A DNA stretch of 64,000 bases from Bradyrhizobium sp. LLZ17 (lineage in GTDB: Bacteria; Pseudomonadota; Alphaproteobacteria; Rhizobiales; Xanthobacteraceae): contig NZ_CP165734.1 in the NCBI RefSeq assembly GCF_041200145.1, forward strand, positions 372,001 to 436,000, given 5' to 3'. This document shows positions 43,228 through 54,071 of the stretch, piece by piece. The position numbers were made by a program, and so were the translations under genes. The notes below the pieces were generated by a model. The model was not told the DNA's origin, did not search any database, and worked only from the letters and a program-made list of their open reading frames with translations. Position 1 is the first letter of the stretch, and the number at the start of each line of letters is the position of its first letter.

Positions 43228-43836
43228 ATGATCGAATTCTTCTTCGACTGTTCCAGTCCCTGGACCTATCTCGCGTTCCACAACATCCAGCTATTGGCCA
43301 AGGAGCTCGGCGCCGAGATCATCTGGCGGCCGATCCTGGTCGGCGGCATCTTCAACACGGTCAACCCGAGCGTCTACGCGCAGCGCGAGACGCCGGTGCC
43401 GCTGAAGGCACGCTACATGAAGAAGGATCTCGCCGACTGGGCGCGCTCGGCGGGGCTCGCAATCAAGATGCCGCCGACGGTATTTCCGGTGAACAGCGTG
43501 AAAGCCATGCGCGGCTGCATCTGGCTCGGCAAGGACATGGTGCCGTTCGCGACCGCTGTGTTCGAAGCCTATTGGGGCGGCGACAAGGACATTTCGCAGG
43601 ATGCGGTGCTGGCCGAGATCTGCAAGAAAGTCGGCATCGACGAGCAAAACTTCTTCGCGGGCATTTCGGAGCAGGCGATCAAGGACCAGCTCAAGGCGAA
43701 CACGGAGGAGGTCGTGGCGCGCGGCGGCTTCGGCTCGCCGACGATCTTCGTCAACAAGGTCGACATGTATTTCGGCAACGACCGCCTGCCGCTGATCCGC
43801 GAGGCCCTGCTGCGCAGCAAGGCGAGCGCGGCCTGA
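43228..43836 (+). CDS. 2-hydroxychromene-2-carboxylate isomerase-like protein (DsbA family)
   Basis: 202 residues. IEFFFDCSSPWTYLAFHNIQ holds the Ser that replaces the DsbA cysteine and contacts glutathione. IIWRPILVGGIFNTVNP, FPVNSVKAMRGCIWLGKDM and GGFGSPTIFVNKVDMYFGND follow. HCCA isomerases use glutathione in naphthalene-type aromatic degradation, but most relatives have other, unknown substrates. The stop overlaps the start of the quinone oxidoreductase gene (TGATG, 43834-43838), so they are coupled. Confidence 0.9.
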   Translation: MIEFFFDCSSPWTYLAFHNIQLLAKELGAEIIWRPILVGGIFNTVNPSVYAQRETPVPLKARYMKKDLADWARSAGLAIKMPPTVFPVNSVKAMRGCIWLGKDMVPFATAVFEAYWGGDKDISQDAVLAEICKKVGIDEQNFFAGISEQAIKDQLKANTEEVVARGGFGSPTIFVNKVDMYFGNDRLPLIREALLRSKASAA

Positions 43837-44813
43837 TGGTGCGGGCTGTCGTTTGCCGCGCGCTCGGTGCCCCCGAGACGTTGCGGCTGGAGGAGTTTCC
43901 ATCGCGCGCCCTCGAGCCGGACGAGGTGCGCATTGCGATCCGCGCCGCCGGGTTGAATTTTCCCGATGTGCTGATGGCGGCCGGCGAATATCAGCTCAAG
44001 CCCGAGTTGCCGTTCACGCCCGGCATGGAAGCCGCCGGGGATGTCACCGAGGTGGGCGCGGAGGCGAGGGGCGTCGCCGTCGGCGACAAGGTCATCGCGA
44101 AAATGCGCCACGGCGCATTCACCGATGAAGCCGTTGTCAGGCCGTCGCAGCTCACGCCGATGCCGTCGACGTTCGACTATGCGGAAGCCGCGACTTATCT
44201 CGCCGGCCACGGCACCGCCTATCACGCGCTGATCGATCGCGGCCGGGTGGAGCCGGGCGAGGTGCTCTTGGTGCATGGCGCCGGCGGCGGCGTCGGCCTT
44301 GCGGCCGTCGAGATCGGCAAGATGCTCGGCGCCACCGTGATTGCGACCGCCTCCAGCGACGAGAAGCTCGCGATTGCCGAGACGCGCGGGGCGGATCATC
44401 TTATCCGCTACGACCGCGAGCCGTTTCGCGACGCCGTGAAGCGGATCACCGATGGCCGCGGCGCCGACGTCGTGTTCGATCCGGTCGGCGGCGAGGTATT
44501 CGAGAACTCGATGCGCTGCATCGCCTGGGGCGCGCGGCTGCTGGTGATCGGCTTCACCGGCGGCATCGGCTTGGCGAAAACCAATCTGCTGCTGATGAAG
44601 GGCGCAAGCGTCCTCGGCGTACGCGCGGGCGAAGCCGTGCGGAAAAATCCCGCGCTCGGCGAGGTGCGCCTGAAGGCGCTGCTCGCATGGGCAGAAGAGG
44701 GCAAGCTGCGTCCGAACGTGTCGCACCGCCTGCCGCTGCAGGACTATGCCAAGGCGATGCGGCTGCTGCTCGATCGCAAGGCGATCGGACGGGTCGCGCT
44801 GGTGATGGATTAG
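43836..44813 (+). CDS. NADPH:quinone oxidoreductase (MDR superfamily)
   Basis: 325 residues from ATG 43836. An open frame from 43113 exists, but upstream it only shadows the isomerase gene. ALEPDEVRIAIRAAGLNFPD, VLMAAGEYQLKPELPFTPGM, then VLLVHGAGGGVGLAAVEIGK (cofactor site) and IRYDREPFRDAVKRITDGRG are typical zinc-free quinone oxidoreductase blocks. It probably reduces quinones or enones with NADPH. The coupled isomerase and the downstream enoyl-CoA hydratase suggest breakdown of an unsaturated or aromatic compound, but this is inference. Confidence 0.92.
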   Translation: MVRAVVCRALGAPETLRLEEFPSRALEPDEVRIAIRAAGLNFPDVLMAAGEYQLKPELPFTPGMEAAGDVTEVGAEARGVAVGDKVIAKMRHGAFTDEAVVRPSQLTPMPSTFDYAEAATYLAGHGTAYHALIDRGRVEPGEVLLVHGAGGGVGLAAVEIGKMLGATVIATASSDEKLAIAETRGADHLIRYDREPFRDAVKRITDGRGADVVFDPVGGEVFENSMRCIAWGARLLVIGFTGGIGLAKTNLLLMKGASVLGVRAGEAVRKNPALGEVRLKALLAWAEEGKLRPNVSHRLPLQDYAKAMRLLLDRKAIGRVALVMD

Positions 44814-44824
44814 CTTCTACCGTC

Positions 44825-44902
44825 GTCATTCCGGGGCGCCCGCAGGGCGAGCCCGGGATCTCGAGATCCCGGGTTCGACGCTTCGCATCGCCCCGGGATG
44901 AC
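44825..44902. repeat. Dispersed palindromic repeat, family A, copy 6
   Basis: GTCATTCCGGGGCGCCCGC at the left, GCATCGCCCCGGGATGAC at the right, with the central GGGATCTCGAGATCCC palindrome. It lies between two convergent genes. Confidence 0.85.
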
Positions 44903-44910
44903 GCTTCGCG

Positions 44911-45801
<891 letters not shown>

Positions 45802-45843
45802 GGTGGTTTCCTTCCCTTGTTTCTTTGTTGATCTCTCTAGCAT

Positions 45844-45970
45844 GTCATTCCGGGGCGCGCGAAGCGCGAGCTCAGGTGCGCAATTGCGCACCTGAGAATC
45901 CATTTCTCCACACGACTATGCGGATGAATGGATTCCGCGCTTGCGCCAAGAGGGCGCAACCCGGAATGAC
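45844..45970. repeat. Dispersed palindromic repeat, family A, copy 7 (with extra inner palindrome)
   Basis: Family A ends (GTCATTCCGGGGCGCGCG and CCCGGAATGAC) plus a block not seen in most copies: a perfect 26-bp palindrome whose arms are CTCAGGTGCGCAA and TTGCGCACCTGAG. Copy 8 (51964-52063) has a near copy of this block, which suggests a subfamily. Confidence 0.85.
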
Positions 45971-45980
45971 GCCGGTGCGA

Positions 45981-47402
45981 TCAATCAGCCGGCGGGCTCG
46001 GCCACGGCCGCTGCGGGCCGCGCAGGCCTTCGAACGCCTTGGCCATGCCGAGCACGCCGATGTCGTCGAAGCGGCGGCCGACGATCTGCACGCCAATCGG
46101 AAAACCCTTGGCATCGAAGCCGCCGTTGATCGAGACGGCGGGATTCTCGGACATATTCCACGGCACGGTATAGGCAATATGCTCGAACGGCTTCATCGGA
46201 TCGTTGAGGGGTGAAGCCCATTCCGCCGGAAAGTTGACGTTCGGCGCCGTCGGCGAGATCAGATAATCGAGCTCGCAGAACAGTTTTGCCGCGGCAGCGC
46301 GGATCGCCATGGTCTGGTTGAAGCCGCGGATCACGTCGACGCCGGACAGCTTTGCGCCGGACTCGCCCCATTTGAAGATGTAGGGCAGCACCTTGGCCTG
46401 GTCGGCGGGCGTCAGCTTCGACAAATCGTCCCACATCCGCGCGCGCCAAAAATTGTCGAGGCCGTCAAGCATCTCGCGCGTGAGGATGCCGTCGACTTCG
46501 GTGATGACGGCGCCGGCGGATTCGAACGCTTTCGCGGCCTTCACCGCGACGTCACGGACCGGCTTCTCCAGCGGCTGACCGACGCCGGGATCGAGCATCA
46601 GCCCGATGCGCAATTTGCGCGGGGACTTCTCCAGCCCCTTCCAGTTGAGGGGTTCGGCGGGCAGGCTGGTGCCGTCGCGCCGGTCCGGCTTTGCGATCAC
46701 GCTCATCATCAGCGCGCAATCGTCGACGGTGCGGGTGATGGGTCCGGCGACGCGGCCGACATAGGCCGGATCGAGCGGCACCCGGCCAAAGCTCGGCTTC
46801 AATCCGACCAGGCCGCACCAGCCCGCGGGCAGGCGCACCGAGCCGCCGATATCGGTGCCGAGATGCAGCGGACCGTAGCCGGCGGCGGCTGCAGCGCCGG
46901 CGCCCGCGCTGGAGCCGCCGGGATTCTTGCTGAGGTCCCAGGGATTGCGCGCGAGCGCGTGGAAGCTGGAGAGCCCGGAGGACAGCATGCCGTAATCGGG
47001 CATGGTGGTCTTGGCGAAGATGATCGCGCCGGCCTCGCGCAGCCGTGCCGCGGGCGGTGCGTCCTTCTCCGCCGGCACCAGCTTGACGCTGGCAGCCCCC
47101 AGCGGCACCGGCACGCCCTTGGTCGCGATGTTGTCTTTCACCGTGACCGGCACGCCGTCGAGCGGGCCGGAAGGTTCGCCGCCGGACCAGCGCGCCGTCG
47201 AGGCCTTGGCGGCCTCGCGCGTGGAGTCGGGATCGAACGCATAGAGCGCCTTGAGGTGCGGCTCCCACGCGGCGACGTGCGCGAGCACATCCTCCAGCAC
47301 CTCGCTCGGCGAGAACTGCTTTGCGCGATAGCCGGCGATCAGATCGACCGCGGAGAGATCGTGCAGCGGGGTGACCGCCTCTTCGACGTCCTTCTTACGC
47401 AT
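45981..47402 (-). CDS. Amidase signature family enzyme
   Basis: 473 residues from ATG 47402; the frame is open to 47483 but that overlaps the M20 gene. The Ser-Ser-Lys triad is visible: the Lys in GVPVTVKDNIATKG, Ser in NPGGSSAGAGAAAAAGYGPL, and the nucleophile Ser in GTDIGGSVRLPAGWCGLVGL. Amidases of this family hydrolyse amides such as indoleacetamide, aliphatic amides or peptide C-termini. It is coupled to the M20D gene (8-base overlap) in the peptide-use locus. The exact substrate is unknown. Confidence 0.93.
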   Translation of the reverse strand: MRKKDVEEAVTPLHDLSAVDLIAGYRAKQFSPSEVLEDVLAHVAAWEPHLKALYAFDPDSTREAAKASTARWSGGEPSGPLDGVPVTVKDNIATKGVPVPLGAASVKLVPAEKDAPPAARLREAGAIIFAKTTMPDYGMLSSGLSSFHALARNPWDLSKNPGGSSAGAGAAAAAGYGPLHLGTDIGGSVRLPAGWCGLVGLKPSFGRVPLDPAYVGRVAGPITRTVDDCALMMSVIAKPDRRDGTSLPAEPLNWKGLEKSPRKLRIGLMLDPGVGQPLEKPVRDVAVKAAKAFESAGAVITEVDGILTREMLDGLDNFWRARMWDDLSKLTPADQAKVLPYIFKWGESGAKLSGVDVIRGFNQTMAIRAAAAKLFCELDYLISPTAPNVNFPAEWASPLNDPMKPFEHIAYTVPWNMSENPAVSINGGFDAKGFPIGVQIVGRRFDDIGVLGMAKAFEGLRGPQRPWPSPPAD

Positions 47403-48567
47403 GGGCACCGACCGGCATGCGCGTCTCGATGATGCGGGCGAACATGCTGGCGCCGATCGGCAGGATCTTGTCGTCGAGCACATAGCCGGGGTTGTGCACC
47501 GGCACCGAGCCGTCGTGGCCGACCCAGAAATAGGCGCCGGGAATGGTTTGCAGCATGTCGGCGAAATCCTCGCTGCCCATCTTCGGCTGGGTGCGGGTGA
47601 TCACCTTGGCGGGGTCGACCACGGTGCGCGCGACCTCCTCGACCACCTTGGACTGCTCGACCTGGTTGACCAGCACCCCGAAAGTGTCGCGGATGTCGAC
47701 GTCGATCTCGCACTGATACGCGGCCGCGATGCCGGCGCAGATCGTGCGGACACGTTCGCTGATCAGCGCGCGAACTTCATTCGAGAAGGTGCGGATGGTG
47801 CCGCAGAGATGCGCTTCGCCGGGGATGACATTGTAGGCGGAGCCGGCATGGATCTGGGTGATGGACACGACGGCGGCCTGGAGCGGCTCGACGTTGCGGC
47901 TGACGATGGTCTGGATCGCCTGTGCCAGGGTGGTCGCGATGATCACCGCATCCTTGGAGCGCTCGGGCATCGCGCCATGCGCGCCATAACCGCGGATACG
48001 CAGATCGAAGAAATCGGCGCCGGCCATCGCCGGGCCCGGCAGGATCGCGATCTCGCCGAGATTGAGATCGGGCGCATTGTGCAAGCCGTAAAGCTCGTCG
48101 CAGGGAAATTTCTCGAACAACCCGTCCTTGATCATCGCGCGCGCGCCGCCAAGGCCTTCCTCGGCCGGCTGGAAGATCAGGTGCACGGTGCCGTCGAAAT
48201 TCCGGGTCTCGGCGAGGTAGCGCGCGGTGCCGAGCAGCATGGTGGTGTGGCCGTCATGGCCGCAGCCGTGGAAGCGGCCGGGAACGGTCGAGCGCCATTT
48301 CAGATTGGTGTTCTCTTCCATCGGCAGCGCGTCCATGTCGGCGCGCAGGCCGATCCGCTTGCCGCTCGAACCCTTGCCCTTGATGACACCGATCACGCCG
48401 GTGCCGCCGAGGCCGCGATGCACTTCGACGCCCCAGCTCTTCAGCTTGTCGGCGACGATGCCCGAGGTGCGGATCTCCTCGAACCCGATCTCCGGATGGG
48501 CGTGGAGATCGCGGCGGATCGCGGTGAGTTCGTCGGCATAGCCGTCGATGCGGTCAATGGTGGGCAT
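47395..48567 (-). CDS. M20D-family amidohydrolase (hippurate/indole-3-acetyl-amino acid hydrolase type)
   Basis: 390 residues. RRDLHAHPEIGFEEIRTSGI, GLRADMDALPMEENTNLKWR, PGRFHGCGHDGHTTMLLGTA (metal ligands), LIFQPAEEGLGGARAM and, near the C-terminus, MGSEDFADMLQTIPGAYFWV. Enzymes of this subfamily cleave N-acyl amino acids such as hippurate or auxin conjugates. It overlaps the amidase gene and lies 13 bases after the M81 gene, so the three form an operon. Both M20D and amidase products can be auxin or N-acyl amino acid related, which is inference. Confidence 0.93.
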   Translation of the reverse strand: MPTIDRIDGYADELTAIRRDLHAHPEIGFEEIRTSGIVADKLKSWGVEVHRGLGGTGVIGVIKGKGSSGKRIGLRADMDALPMEENTNLKWRSTVPGRFHGCGHDGHTTMLLGTARYLAETRNFDGTVHLIFQPAEEGLGGARAMIKDGLFEKFPCDELYGLHNAPDLNLGEIAILPGPAMAGADFFDLRIRGYGAHGAMPERSKDAVIIATTLAQAIQTIVSRNVEPLQAAVVSITQIHAGSAYNVIPGEAHLCGTIRTFSNEVRALISERVRTICAGIAAAYQCEIDVDIRDTFGVLVNQVEQSKVVEEVARTVVDPAKVITRTQPKMGSEDFADMLQTIPGAYFWVGHDGSVPVHNPGYVLDDKILPIGASMFARIIETRMPVGAHA

Positions 48568-48580
48568 CTGTCCTGTCCAG

Positions 48581-50086
48581 TTAGCGTGATGGAGGATTGA
48601 AAACGGGGCCGTTCGGCTTGATGCGGATGCCCGGCCGCAGGCGCGTCCAGGGCAGCGTAGCGGTGTCGGCCGGCATCGCGCCGGGCGCGGCGCAGATCAT
48701 CAGCTTCGCTGCGATCGGCTCGAAATCGGCGCGGAAATGCACCGAGCTCTTGTTGACCAAAATCTTCTGTTCGGTCGGCTCGATGCCGACATAGCGATAC
48801 ATCGCCTGGTCGGCGAGTTGCGCCTTGTGCGAGCTCACGACGATTCGGACGTCGCCGATGCGCAAGCCTGCGGAGGGGCCCATCTCCATCTCGCGGCCGC
48901 CGTAATAAGGGCCGGGCGCGATGAAGCGGCCGTCGGAGAGGTTTTCGACCAGGAAGGTCTCGCGATAGGGCTCGTCGCCGGGAATGCCGGACTTGCCGCC
49001 GAGCGACAATGTCACGGTGGCGCCGACGCCGGCCGCATGCGCGGCCTTGGCCGATTCCGGATCGTAGATCGCGCCGGTCGCGGCACTCGCCTTGTTGCGC
49101 ACCAGCGCGCGCAGCATGCCGGTGGTGTCGGAATCGCCGCCCGCGCCGGGATTGTCCTGGGTATCGGCGATGATGATCGGCTTGCTCGCGGCCTTCGCGA
49201 GTTCCATGGCGTGGCGCACGCCGTCGTCTGGCGACCAGATCTTGCCGTCGAAATCGTCCTCGTGGCTTTCGATCAGTTTGACGATCGCATCCGCTGCGCG
49301 GTCGGCGTCTCCCTGCGTCCTGCCATAGGCGAACACGCTTGGCCCGCAATCGCGGAAATCGGCGGCGGGGAAGCCGGGCGCGAACGAGAGTGTCGGAACC
49401 ACGTCGCTCTCCAGCGCGGCAAGCCTCTCGTAGATGCCCTTGGTCGGTTGGTCGTTGGTGCACTGCCAGCTGATCGGAATCAGGAACGGCAATTGGCGGA
49501 ATGATTTTGCGAAGCGCTGCTTTGTCTTGAGGAGCAGCGCGAGATGTTCCGCGCAGGCGCGGCCGGTCTCGGCCATGTCGACATGAGGATAGGTGCGGTA
49601 GGCGATCAGTGCGTCCGCATGTTCCATCATCTCCGGCGTGACGTTGGCGTGGAGGTCGAGGCTCGTGACCAGCGGAACGTCGTGGCCGATGACGCGGCGC
49701 ACGCGCGCCAGGATCTCGCCTTCGCCGTCGTCGAGATGCTCGGTGACCATGGCGCCATGCAAATCGAGATAGACGGCATCGAGCGGACCGGCGGCGGCGA
49801 TGCCGTCGACCATGACCGTCACGATGCGTTCAAAGGCATCGCTGGTGACATGCGCGGACGGGCTTGCGCCGCAGGCGATGGTCGGGATGAGTTCCCAGCC
49901 GTTGGCTTCAGCACTATCCACGAATCCGGCAAGGCCGACATTGATGCGCCGCATCACCCTCAGCACGTCGGCGCCTTGCGTCATCGCCGGCCAGCCACCG
50001 CCATGCTGAAAGTCTGCGAACGTCGCCTTTGTCGGGGCGAAGGTGTTGGTCTCGTGCAGAAAGCCGCCGACGGCGATACGTGTCAT
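48581..50086 (-). CDS. M81-family metallopeptidase (MlrC/microcystinase C-like)
   Basis: 501 residues: IAVGGFLHETNTFAPTKATF, GPLDAVYLDLHGAMVTEHLD, VTSLDLHANVTPEMMEHADA and LIAYRTYPHVDMAETGRACA are the family blocks, with Asp/His residues for zinc. The C-terminal MlrC_C domain includes ETFLVENLSDGRFIAPGPYY and KILVNKSSVHFRADFEPIA. MlrC degrades linearised microcystin; relatives in rhizobia have unknown, probably peptide or amide, substrates. First gene of the M81-M20D-amidase operon. A Dpp-type importer is encoded upstream across a family B repeat. Confidence 0.92.
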   Translation of the reverse strand: MTRIAVGGFLHETNTFAPTKATFADFQHGGGWPAMTQGADVLRVMRRINVGLAGFVDSAEANGWELIPTIACGASPSAHVTSDAFERIVTVMVDGIAAAGPLDAVYLDLHGAMVTEHLDDGEGEILARVRRVIGHDVPLVTSLDLHANVTPEMMEHADALIAYRTYPHVDMAETGRACAEHLALLLKTKQRFAKSFRQLPFLIPISWQCTNDQPTKGIYERLAALESDVVPTLSFAPGFPAADFRDCGPSVFAYGRTQGDADRAADAIVKLIESHEDDFDGKIWSPDDGVRHAMELAKAASKPIIIADTQDNPGAGGDSDTTGMLRALVRNKASAATGAIYDPESAKAAHAAGVGATVTLSLGGKSGIPGDEPYRETFLVENLSDGRFIAPGPYYGGREMEMGPSAGLRIGDVRIVVSSHKAQLADQAMYRYVGIEPTEQKILVNKSSVHFRADFEPIAAKLMICAAPGAMPADTATLPWTRLRPGIRIKPNGPVFNPPSR

Positions 50087-50209
50087 TCAGTTCAGTCCCA
50101 CGCAAATGATGCGCGACGTTAGCCTTGGCTTTGACGAGAGAGCAAGGTGGAGAGCTCATGCCGCCGCGCATGGCTTTACGTCATTTTCGAATGCTGGTGA
50201 TCGCCCCCC

Positions 50210-50287
50210 GTCATTGCGAGCGAAGCGAAGCAATCCAGAGTCTCTCCGCAGCGGCAGCCTGGATTGCTTCGCTGCGCTCGCAATGAC
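50210..50287. repeat. Dispersed palindromic repeat, family B, copy 3
   Basis: GTCATTGCGAGCGAAGCGAA and TTCGCTGCGCTCGCAATGAC form the ends; AGCAATCCAG and CTGGATTGCTT the inner arms. It lies between the M81 gene and the ABC ATPase gene, both on the minus strand. Confidence 0.88.
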
Positions 50288-50299
50288 GGAGTATGCGGC

Positions 50300-51949
50300 T
50301 TAAACCGTGGCCGCCACACCTTCCGCCACCGGCCGGAAGTTCGCAAAATCCCAACCGCGGCCGGGCGCGGCCTCAAGCAGGGCCCTGGTATAGGCCTCCT
50401 TCGGATGGGTCAGCACTTCGGCGGCGGGGCCCTGTTCGACCACGCGGCCGTGCTGCATCACCACCACCTCATCGCAGATTTGGGCGGCGACGCGCAGATC
50501 GTGGGTGATGAACAGGATCGCGATGCCGAGCCGCTTCTGGATCTCGTCGAGCAGTTCCAGCACCTGCGCCTGCACGGAGACGTCGAGCGCCGAGACGGCC
50601 TCATCCGCAACCAGCACGTCCGGATCGAGCGCAAGCGCACGCGCGATCGCGATGCGCTGGCGCTGGCCGCCGGAGAACTGGTGCGGATAGCGTGACACGG
50701 CGTCGGCGGGCAGGCCGACGAGCTCGAGCAGCTCGCGCGCGCGCTTGATCGCGTCCGCATGCGAGGTGCCGTAATTGACCGGCCCTTCCGCGATGCTCTC
50801 GCCGACGGTGACGCGCGGGTTGAGCGAGCGGTAGGGATCCTGGAACACGATCTGGATCTTCTGCCGGTGCGGCTGCAACAGGCGCCGCGAGATGTCGGAG
50901 ATCTCGCGGCCGGCCAGGCGCACGCCGCCGGAGGTTGGGTCGATCAGGCGGACGATGCAGCGCGCCACCGTCGACTTGCCCGAGCCGCTTTCGCCGACGA
51001 TGCCGAGCGTGCGGCCCTTGCGCAGTGTCAGCGTAACCTTGTCGGCGGCGACGACCTCGCGGCCTTTGCCGAAGAAGGCGCGCTCCTTGTAGACCTTGCC
51101 GAGCTCGTTGGCCTCGAGCACCACCGGCTCCCTGCTGTCCTCGCGCGGCGCGCGCGGCACCAGGCTCGGCACCGCCGAGAGCAGATTGCGGGTGTACTCC
51201 ATGGTCGGCTTGCGCAGGATGGAATCCAGCGTACCGGTCTCGACCAGCCGGCCCTGGCGCATCACCGCCACCCGGTCGGCGATTTCCGCGACGACGCCCA
51301 TGTCGTGGGTGATGAACAAGACGGCCGTGCCGTGATCGCGCTGAAGATCGCGGATCAGGGTCAGGATCTGCTTCTGCGTGGTGACGTCGAGCGCCGTGGT
51401 GGGCTCGTCGGCGATCAGCAGCTTCGGTTCGAGCACCAGGGCCATCGCGATCATGATGCGCTGGCGCTGGCCGCCGGAGAGGCGGTGCGGGTAGGAGGCG
51501 AAGATGCGCTCGACCTGGGGCAGGCGTACCTGCTCCATCATATCGAGGATGCGCTGCTTGCGCGCTTTTGCGTCAAGGCTGGTATGGGCGCGCAGCACCT
51601 CGTCGATCTGGCGGCCGACCGGGACCACCGGATTGAGTGCGGTCATCGGCTCCTGGAAGATCATCGCCATCTGCGTCGCGCGGAGCTGGCGCAGCCGGCG
51701 GTCGGTCGCGGTGAGAATCTCCTCGCCGACCAACTTGACGCTGCCGCCGGTCGGAACCAGCGTGCCTTTCGGCAGCAGACCCATGGTGGTGAGCGAGGTC
51801 ACCGACTTGCCCGAGCCGCTTTCGCCGACGAGGCACAGCGTTTCGCCTTGGTGGACCTGGACCGAGATGCCGTCGATGATGTTGGCGCCCTTCGGTTTCT
51901 TGCCGATGGAAACGACGAGGTTGTTGATGTCGAGGATTGGGTTGGTCAT
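50300..51949 (-). CDS. Peptide ABC transporter ATPase, fused DppD-DppF type
   Basis: 549 residues with two complete nucleotide-binding domains. The first has [36 protein letters not shown] and [16 protein letters not shown]. The second has [38 protein letters not shown] and [16 protein letters not shown]. Both are followed by the short peptide-transporter tail. In most bacteria DppD and DppF are separate; the fusion is common in Rhizobiales. It drives the DppB/DppC permeases encoded upstream. Confidence 0.95.
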   Translation of the reverse strand: MTNPILDINNLVVSIGKKPKGANIIDGISVQVHQGETLCLVGESGSGKSVTSLTTMGLLPKGTLVPTGGSVKLVGEEILTATDRRLRQLRATQMAMIFQEPMTALNPVVPVGRQIDEVLRAHTSLDAKARKQRILDMMEQVRLPQVERIFASYPHRLSGGQRQRIMIAMALVLEPKLLIADEPTTALDVTTQKQILTLIRDLQRDHGTAVLFITHDMGVVAEIADRVAVMRQGRLVETGTLDSILRKPTMEYTRNLLSAVPSLVPRAPREDSREPVVLEANELGKVYKERAFFGKGREVVAADKVTLTLRKGRTLGIVGESGSGKSTVARCIVRLIDPTSGGVRLAGREISDISRRLLQPHRQKIQIVFQDPYRSLNPRVTVGESIAEGPVNYGTSHADAIKRARELLELVGLPADAVSRYPHQFSGGQRQRIAIARALALDPDVLVADEAVSALDVSVQAQVLELLDEIQKRLGIAILFITHDLRVAAQICDEVVVMQHGRVVEQGPAAEVLTHPKEAYTRALLEAAPGRGWDFANFRPVAEGVAATV

Positions 51950-51963
51950 GCGAGGTCTCCACC

Positions 51964-52063
51964 GTCGTTCCGGGGCGCGCGCAAGCGTGAACCCGGAACC
52001 TCGAGATTCTCAGGTGCGCAACTGCGCACCATAGTTCGGTGCTTCGCACCGCCCCGGAATGAC
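51964..52063. repeat. Dispersed palindromic repeat, family A, copy 8 (with extra inner palindrome)
   Basis: Ends GTCGTTCCGGGGCGCGCG and CACCGCCCCGGAATGAC. It carries the same inner block as copy 7 (CAGGTGCGCAACTGCGCACC) with one base change at its centre. It lies between the permease and ATPase genes of the peptide importer, so it is transcribed with them. Confidence 0.8.
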
Positions 52064-52076
52064 GGGATAAATTGTT

Positions 52077-52963
52077 TCACTTCCCCTCCCGCTGCTTCAT
52101 GCGGGGATCGAGTGCGTCGCGGGCGGCGTCGCCGATCAAATTGATGCTGAGGATGGCGATCGAGAGCAGAAGGCCTGGCCAGAAGATCAGTGTCGGCTTG
52201 AGCTGAAAATACTGGCGGCCCTCGGCCATGATGTTGCCCCAGGTCGGGGTCTCCGGCGAAATACCGGCGCCGAGGAAGGAGAGAATGGCCTCGGTCAGGA
52301 TTGCGGACGCACAGACATAGGTGCCCTGGACAATCAGCGGTGCGATCGTGTTCGGCATCAAATGCCGCCACATGATCTTCGGCAGCGAGGAGCCAAGCGA
52401 GATCGCCGCCTCGACATAAGGCTCTTCACGCGCGGACAGCACGACCGAGCGCACCAGGCGCGCCACGCGCGGGATCTCCGGGATGGTGATCGCGATCAGC
52501 ACGGTCCAGATGCTGGCGCCGGACAGCGACACCACGGCGATGGCGAGCAGGATGCTCGGCATCGCCATCAGGCCGTCCATGACGCGCATCAAGACCGAAT
52601 CGACCAGCTTGAAGAAGCCGGAGACCAGGCCGATCGCGAGCCCGATGACGATCGACAGGATCGCCGACCCGACGCCGATCAGGAGCGACACGCGGCCACC
52701 ATAGGTGACGCGTGACAAGAGGTCGCGGCCATAGGCGTCGGTGCCGAGCAGGAATTGCGCCGACGAAGGCTTCAGCCGCAGCGACGGCGACAGCTGGATC
52801 GGATCATGCGGCGCGATCAGCGGCGCCAGGATCGAGATCAGCACGATCAGCGCCAGCAAGATCGTTGCGGTAGCGATGATCGGCGTCGAGGTGAGGAATC
52901 AAAGCGCGGCCGCAGCGGCGACGTGATCGGAATGGACGACTGGGGAAGGGTATCGACCGACAT
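52077..52963 (-). CDS. Peptide ABC transporter permease (DppC-like), N-terminal frameshift
   Basis: The main frame gives 260 residues from 52859 (LALIVLISILAPLIAPHDPI, FLLGTDAYGRDLLSRVTYGG, EEPYVEAAISLGSSLPKIMW with the EAA loop, RDALDPRMK at the end). The usual cytoplasmic N-terminus is upstream: ATG 52963 starts MSVDTLPQSSIPITSPLRPR and the next frame reads TSTPIIATATILLALIVL. They are one base apart, with a missing base near 52899-52903. Without it the first membrane helix is shortened and the start is unclear. The gene is otherwise well conserved, so sequencing error or a very recent mutation is likely. Confidence 0.88.
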
Positions 52964-52982
52964 TTTGTCCTTATCCTTGGCC

Positions 52983-53924
52983 CTAGTACCGGATCCGCGG
53001 ATCGAGCAGGGTGTAGGCGACGTCGATCAGAAGATTGACGACGACGTAGATCAGCGAGGTCAGCAGGATCATCGCCTGGATCACCGGATAGTCGCGCGCC
53101 AGCACCGCGTCCACCGTAAGGCGGCCGATGCCGGGGATGTTGAATACGCTCTCGGTGACGACGACGCCGGAGATCAGAAGCGCAAAGCCGGTGCCGATCA
53201 CAGTGATCACGGGCACGGCGGCATTGCGCAGCGCATGCCGCATCATCACGGCGACCTCGTTGATGCCCTTGGCGCGCGCGGTGCGGATATAGTCTTCGCC
53301 AAGCACGTCGAGCATCGCCGCGCGCGTCATGCGCGCGATCAGCGCGACGTAGATGAACGAGAGCGCGCAGGTCGGCAGAATGATGCGTTCGAAGAACGGC
53401 CCAAAGCCCGCGCTGATGCTCTTGAAGCCCTGCACCGGCACCCAGCGCAGATCGATCGCAAAGACCTCGATCAGGACATAGCCGATCACGAACACCGGCA
53501 CGGAGAAGCCAAGCACGGAAAGACCCATCACGAAACGGTCGATCCAGGTGCCGTGCTTCCACGCTGCGATCACGCCCAGGGGAACTGCGACGACAACGGC
53601 GAGAATGATGGTCGACAGCGCGATCGAGATCGACGGCTCGACGCGCTGGCCGATCATCTTCATGACCGGGAGGTTGGAGATCAGCGACGTTCCGAGATCG
53701 CCATGCAGCAGCTTGTTCACCCAGGTGATGAACTGCACGATCAGCGGCTCGTTAAGGCCGAGCGAGGTGCGGATGCGCTCCAGCCGTTCCGGCGTTGCAT
53801 TGTCGCCGGCGAGAATCGCGGCGGGATCGCCGGGCGTGAGGCGGAGCAGGAGGAACACGAACAGCGCGACGACGCCCATCACAGGCACCGCGGCGAAGAT
53901 TCGGCGAACGAGATATCCGAGCAA
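52983..53924 (-). CDS. Peptide ABC transporter permease (DppB-like)
   Basis: 313 residues. YLVRRIFAAVPVMGVVALFV starts the first helix; LRLTPGDPAAILAGDNATPE is the conserved periplasmic motif; the EAA loop is GEDYIRTARAKGINEVAVMM; the end is AYTLLDPRIRY, as in most DppB proteins. It forms the inner-membrane channel with DppC. First gene of the importer operon (DppB, DppC, DppDF). The binding protein is encoded divergently at 55474. Confidence 0.94.
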   Translation of the reverse strand: MLGYLVRRIFAAVPVMGVVALFVFLLLRLTPGDPAAILAGDNATPERLERIRTSLGLNEPLIVQFITWVNKLLHGDLGTSLISNLPVMKMIGQRVEPSISIALSTIILAVVVAVPLGVIAAWKHGTWIDRFVMGLSVLGFSVPVFVIGYVLIEVFAIDLRWVPVQGFKSISAGFGPFFERIILPTCALSFIYVALIARMTRAAMLDVLGEDYIRTARAKGINEVAVMMRHALRNAAVPVITVIGTGFALLISGVVVTESVFNIPGIGRLTVDAVLARDYPVIQAMILLTSLIYVVVNLLIDVAYTLLDPRIRY

Positions 53925-54071
53925 GTTGAATCCGTCAGGTGAGAGTCAAATCGGGGGCAGCGGTCGTGGCCTGTTCTGCCACCAGCCTAACATTTCAGCA
54001 ATTCCCGTGCCATCAGGGCCACAGATATTGCAGTGCGGCCCGTCGTTTTCAGTGCGACGTTCCCCGCGGCG

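Noticed and set aside
43113..44813. A possible isomerase-oxidoreductase fusion of 566 residues
   Set aside because: Upstream of 43836 this frame runs through a repeat and then out of frame with the isomerase. The two proteins are separate with a TGATG overlap.
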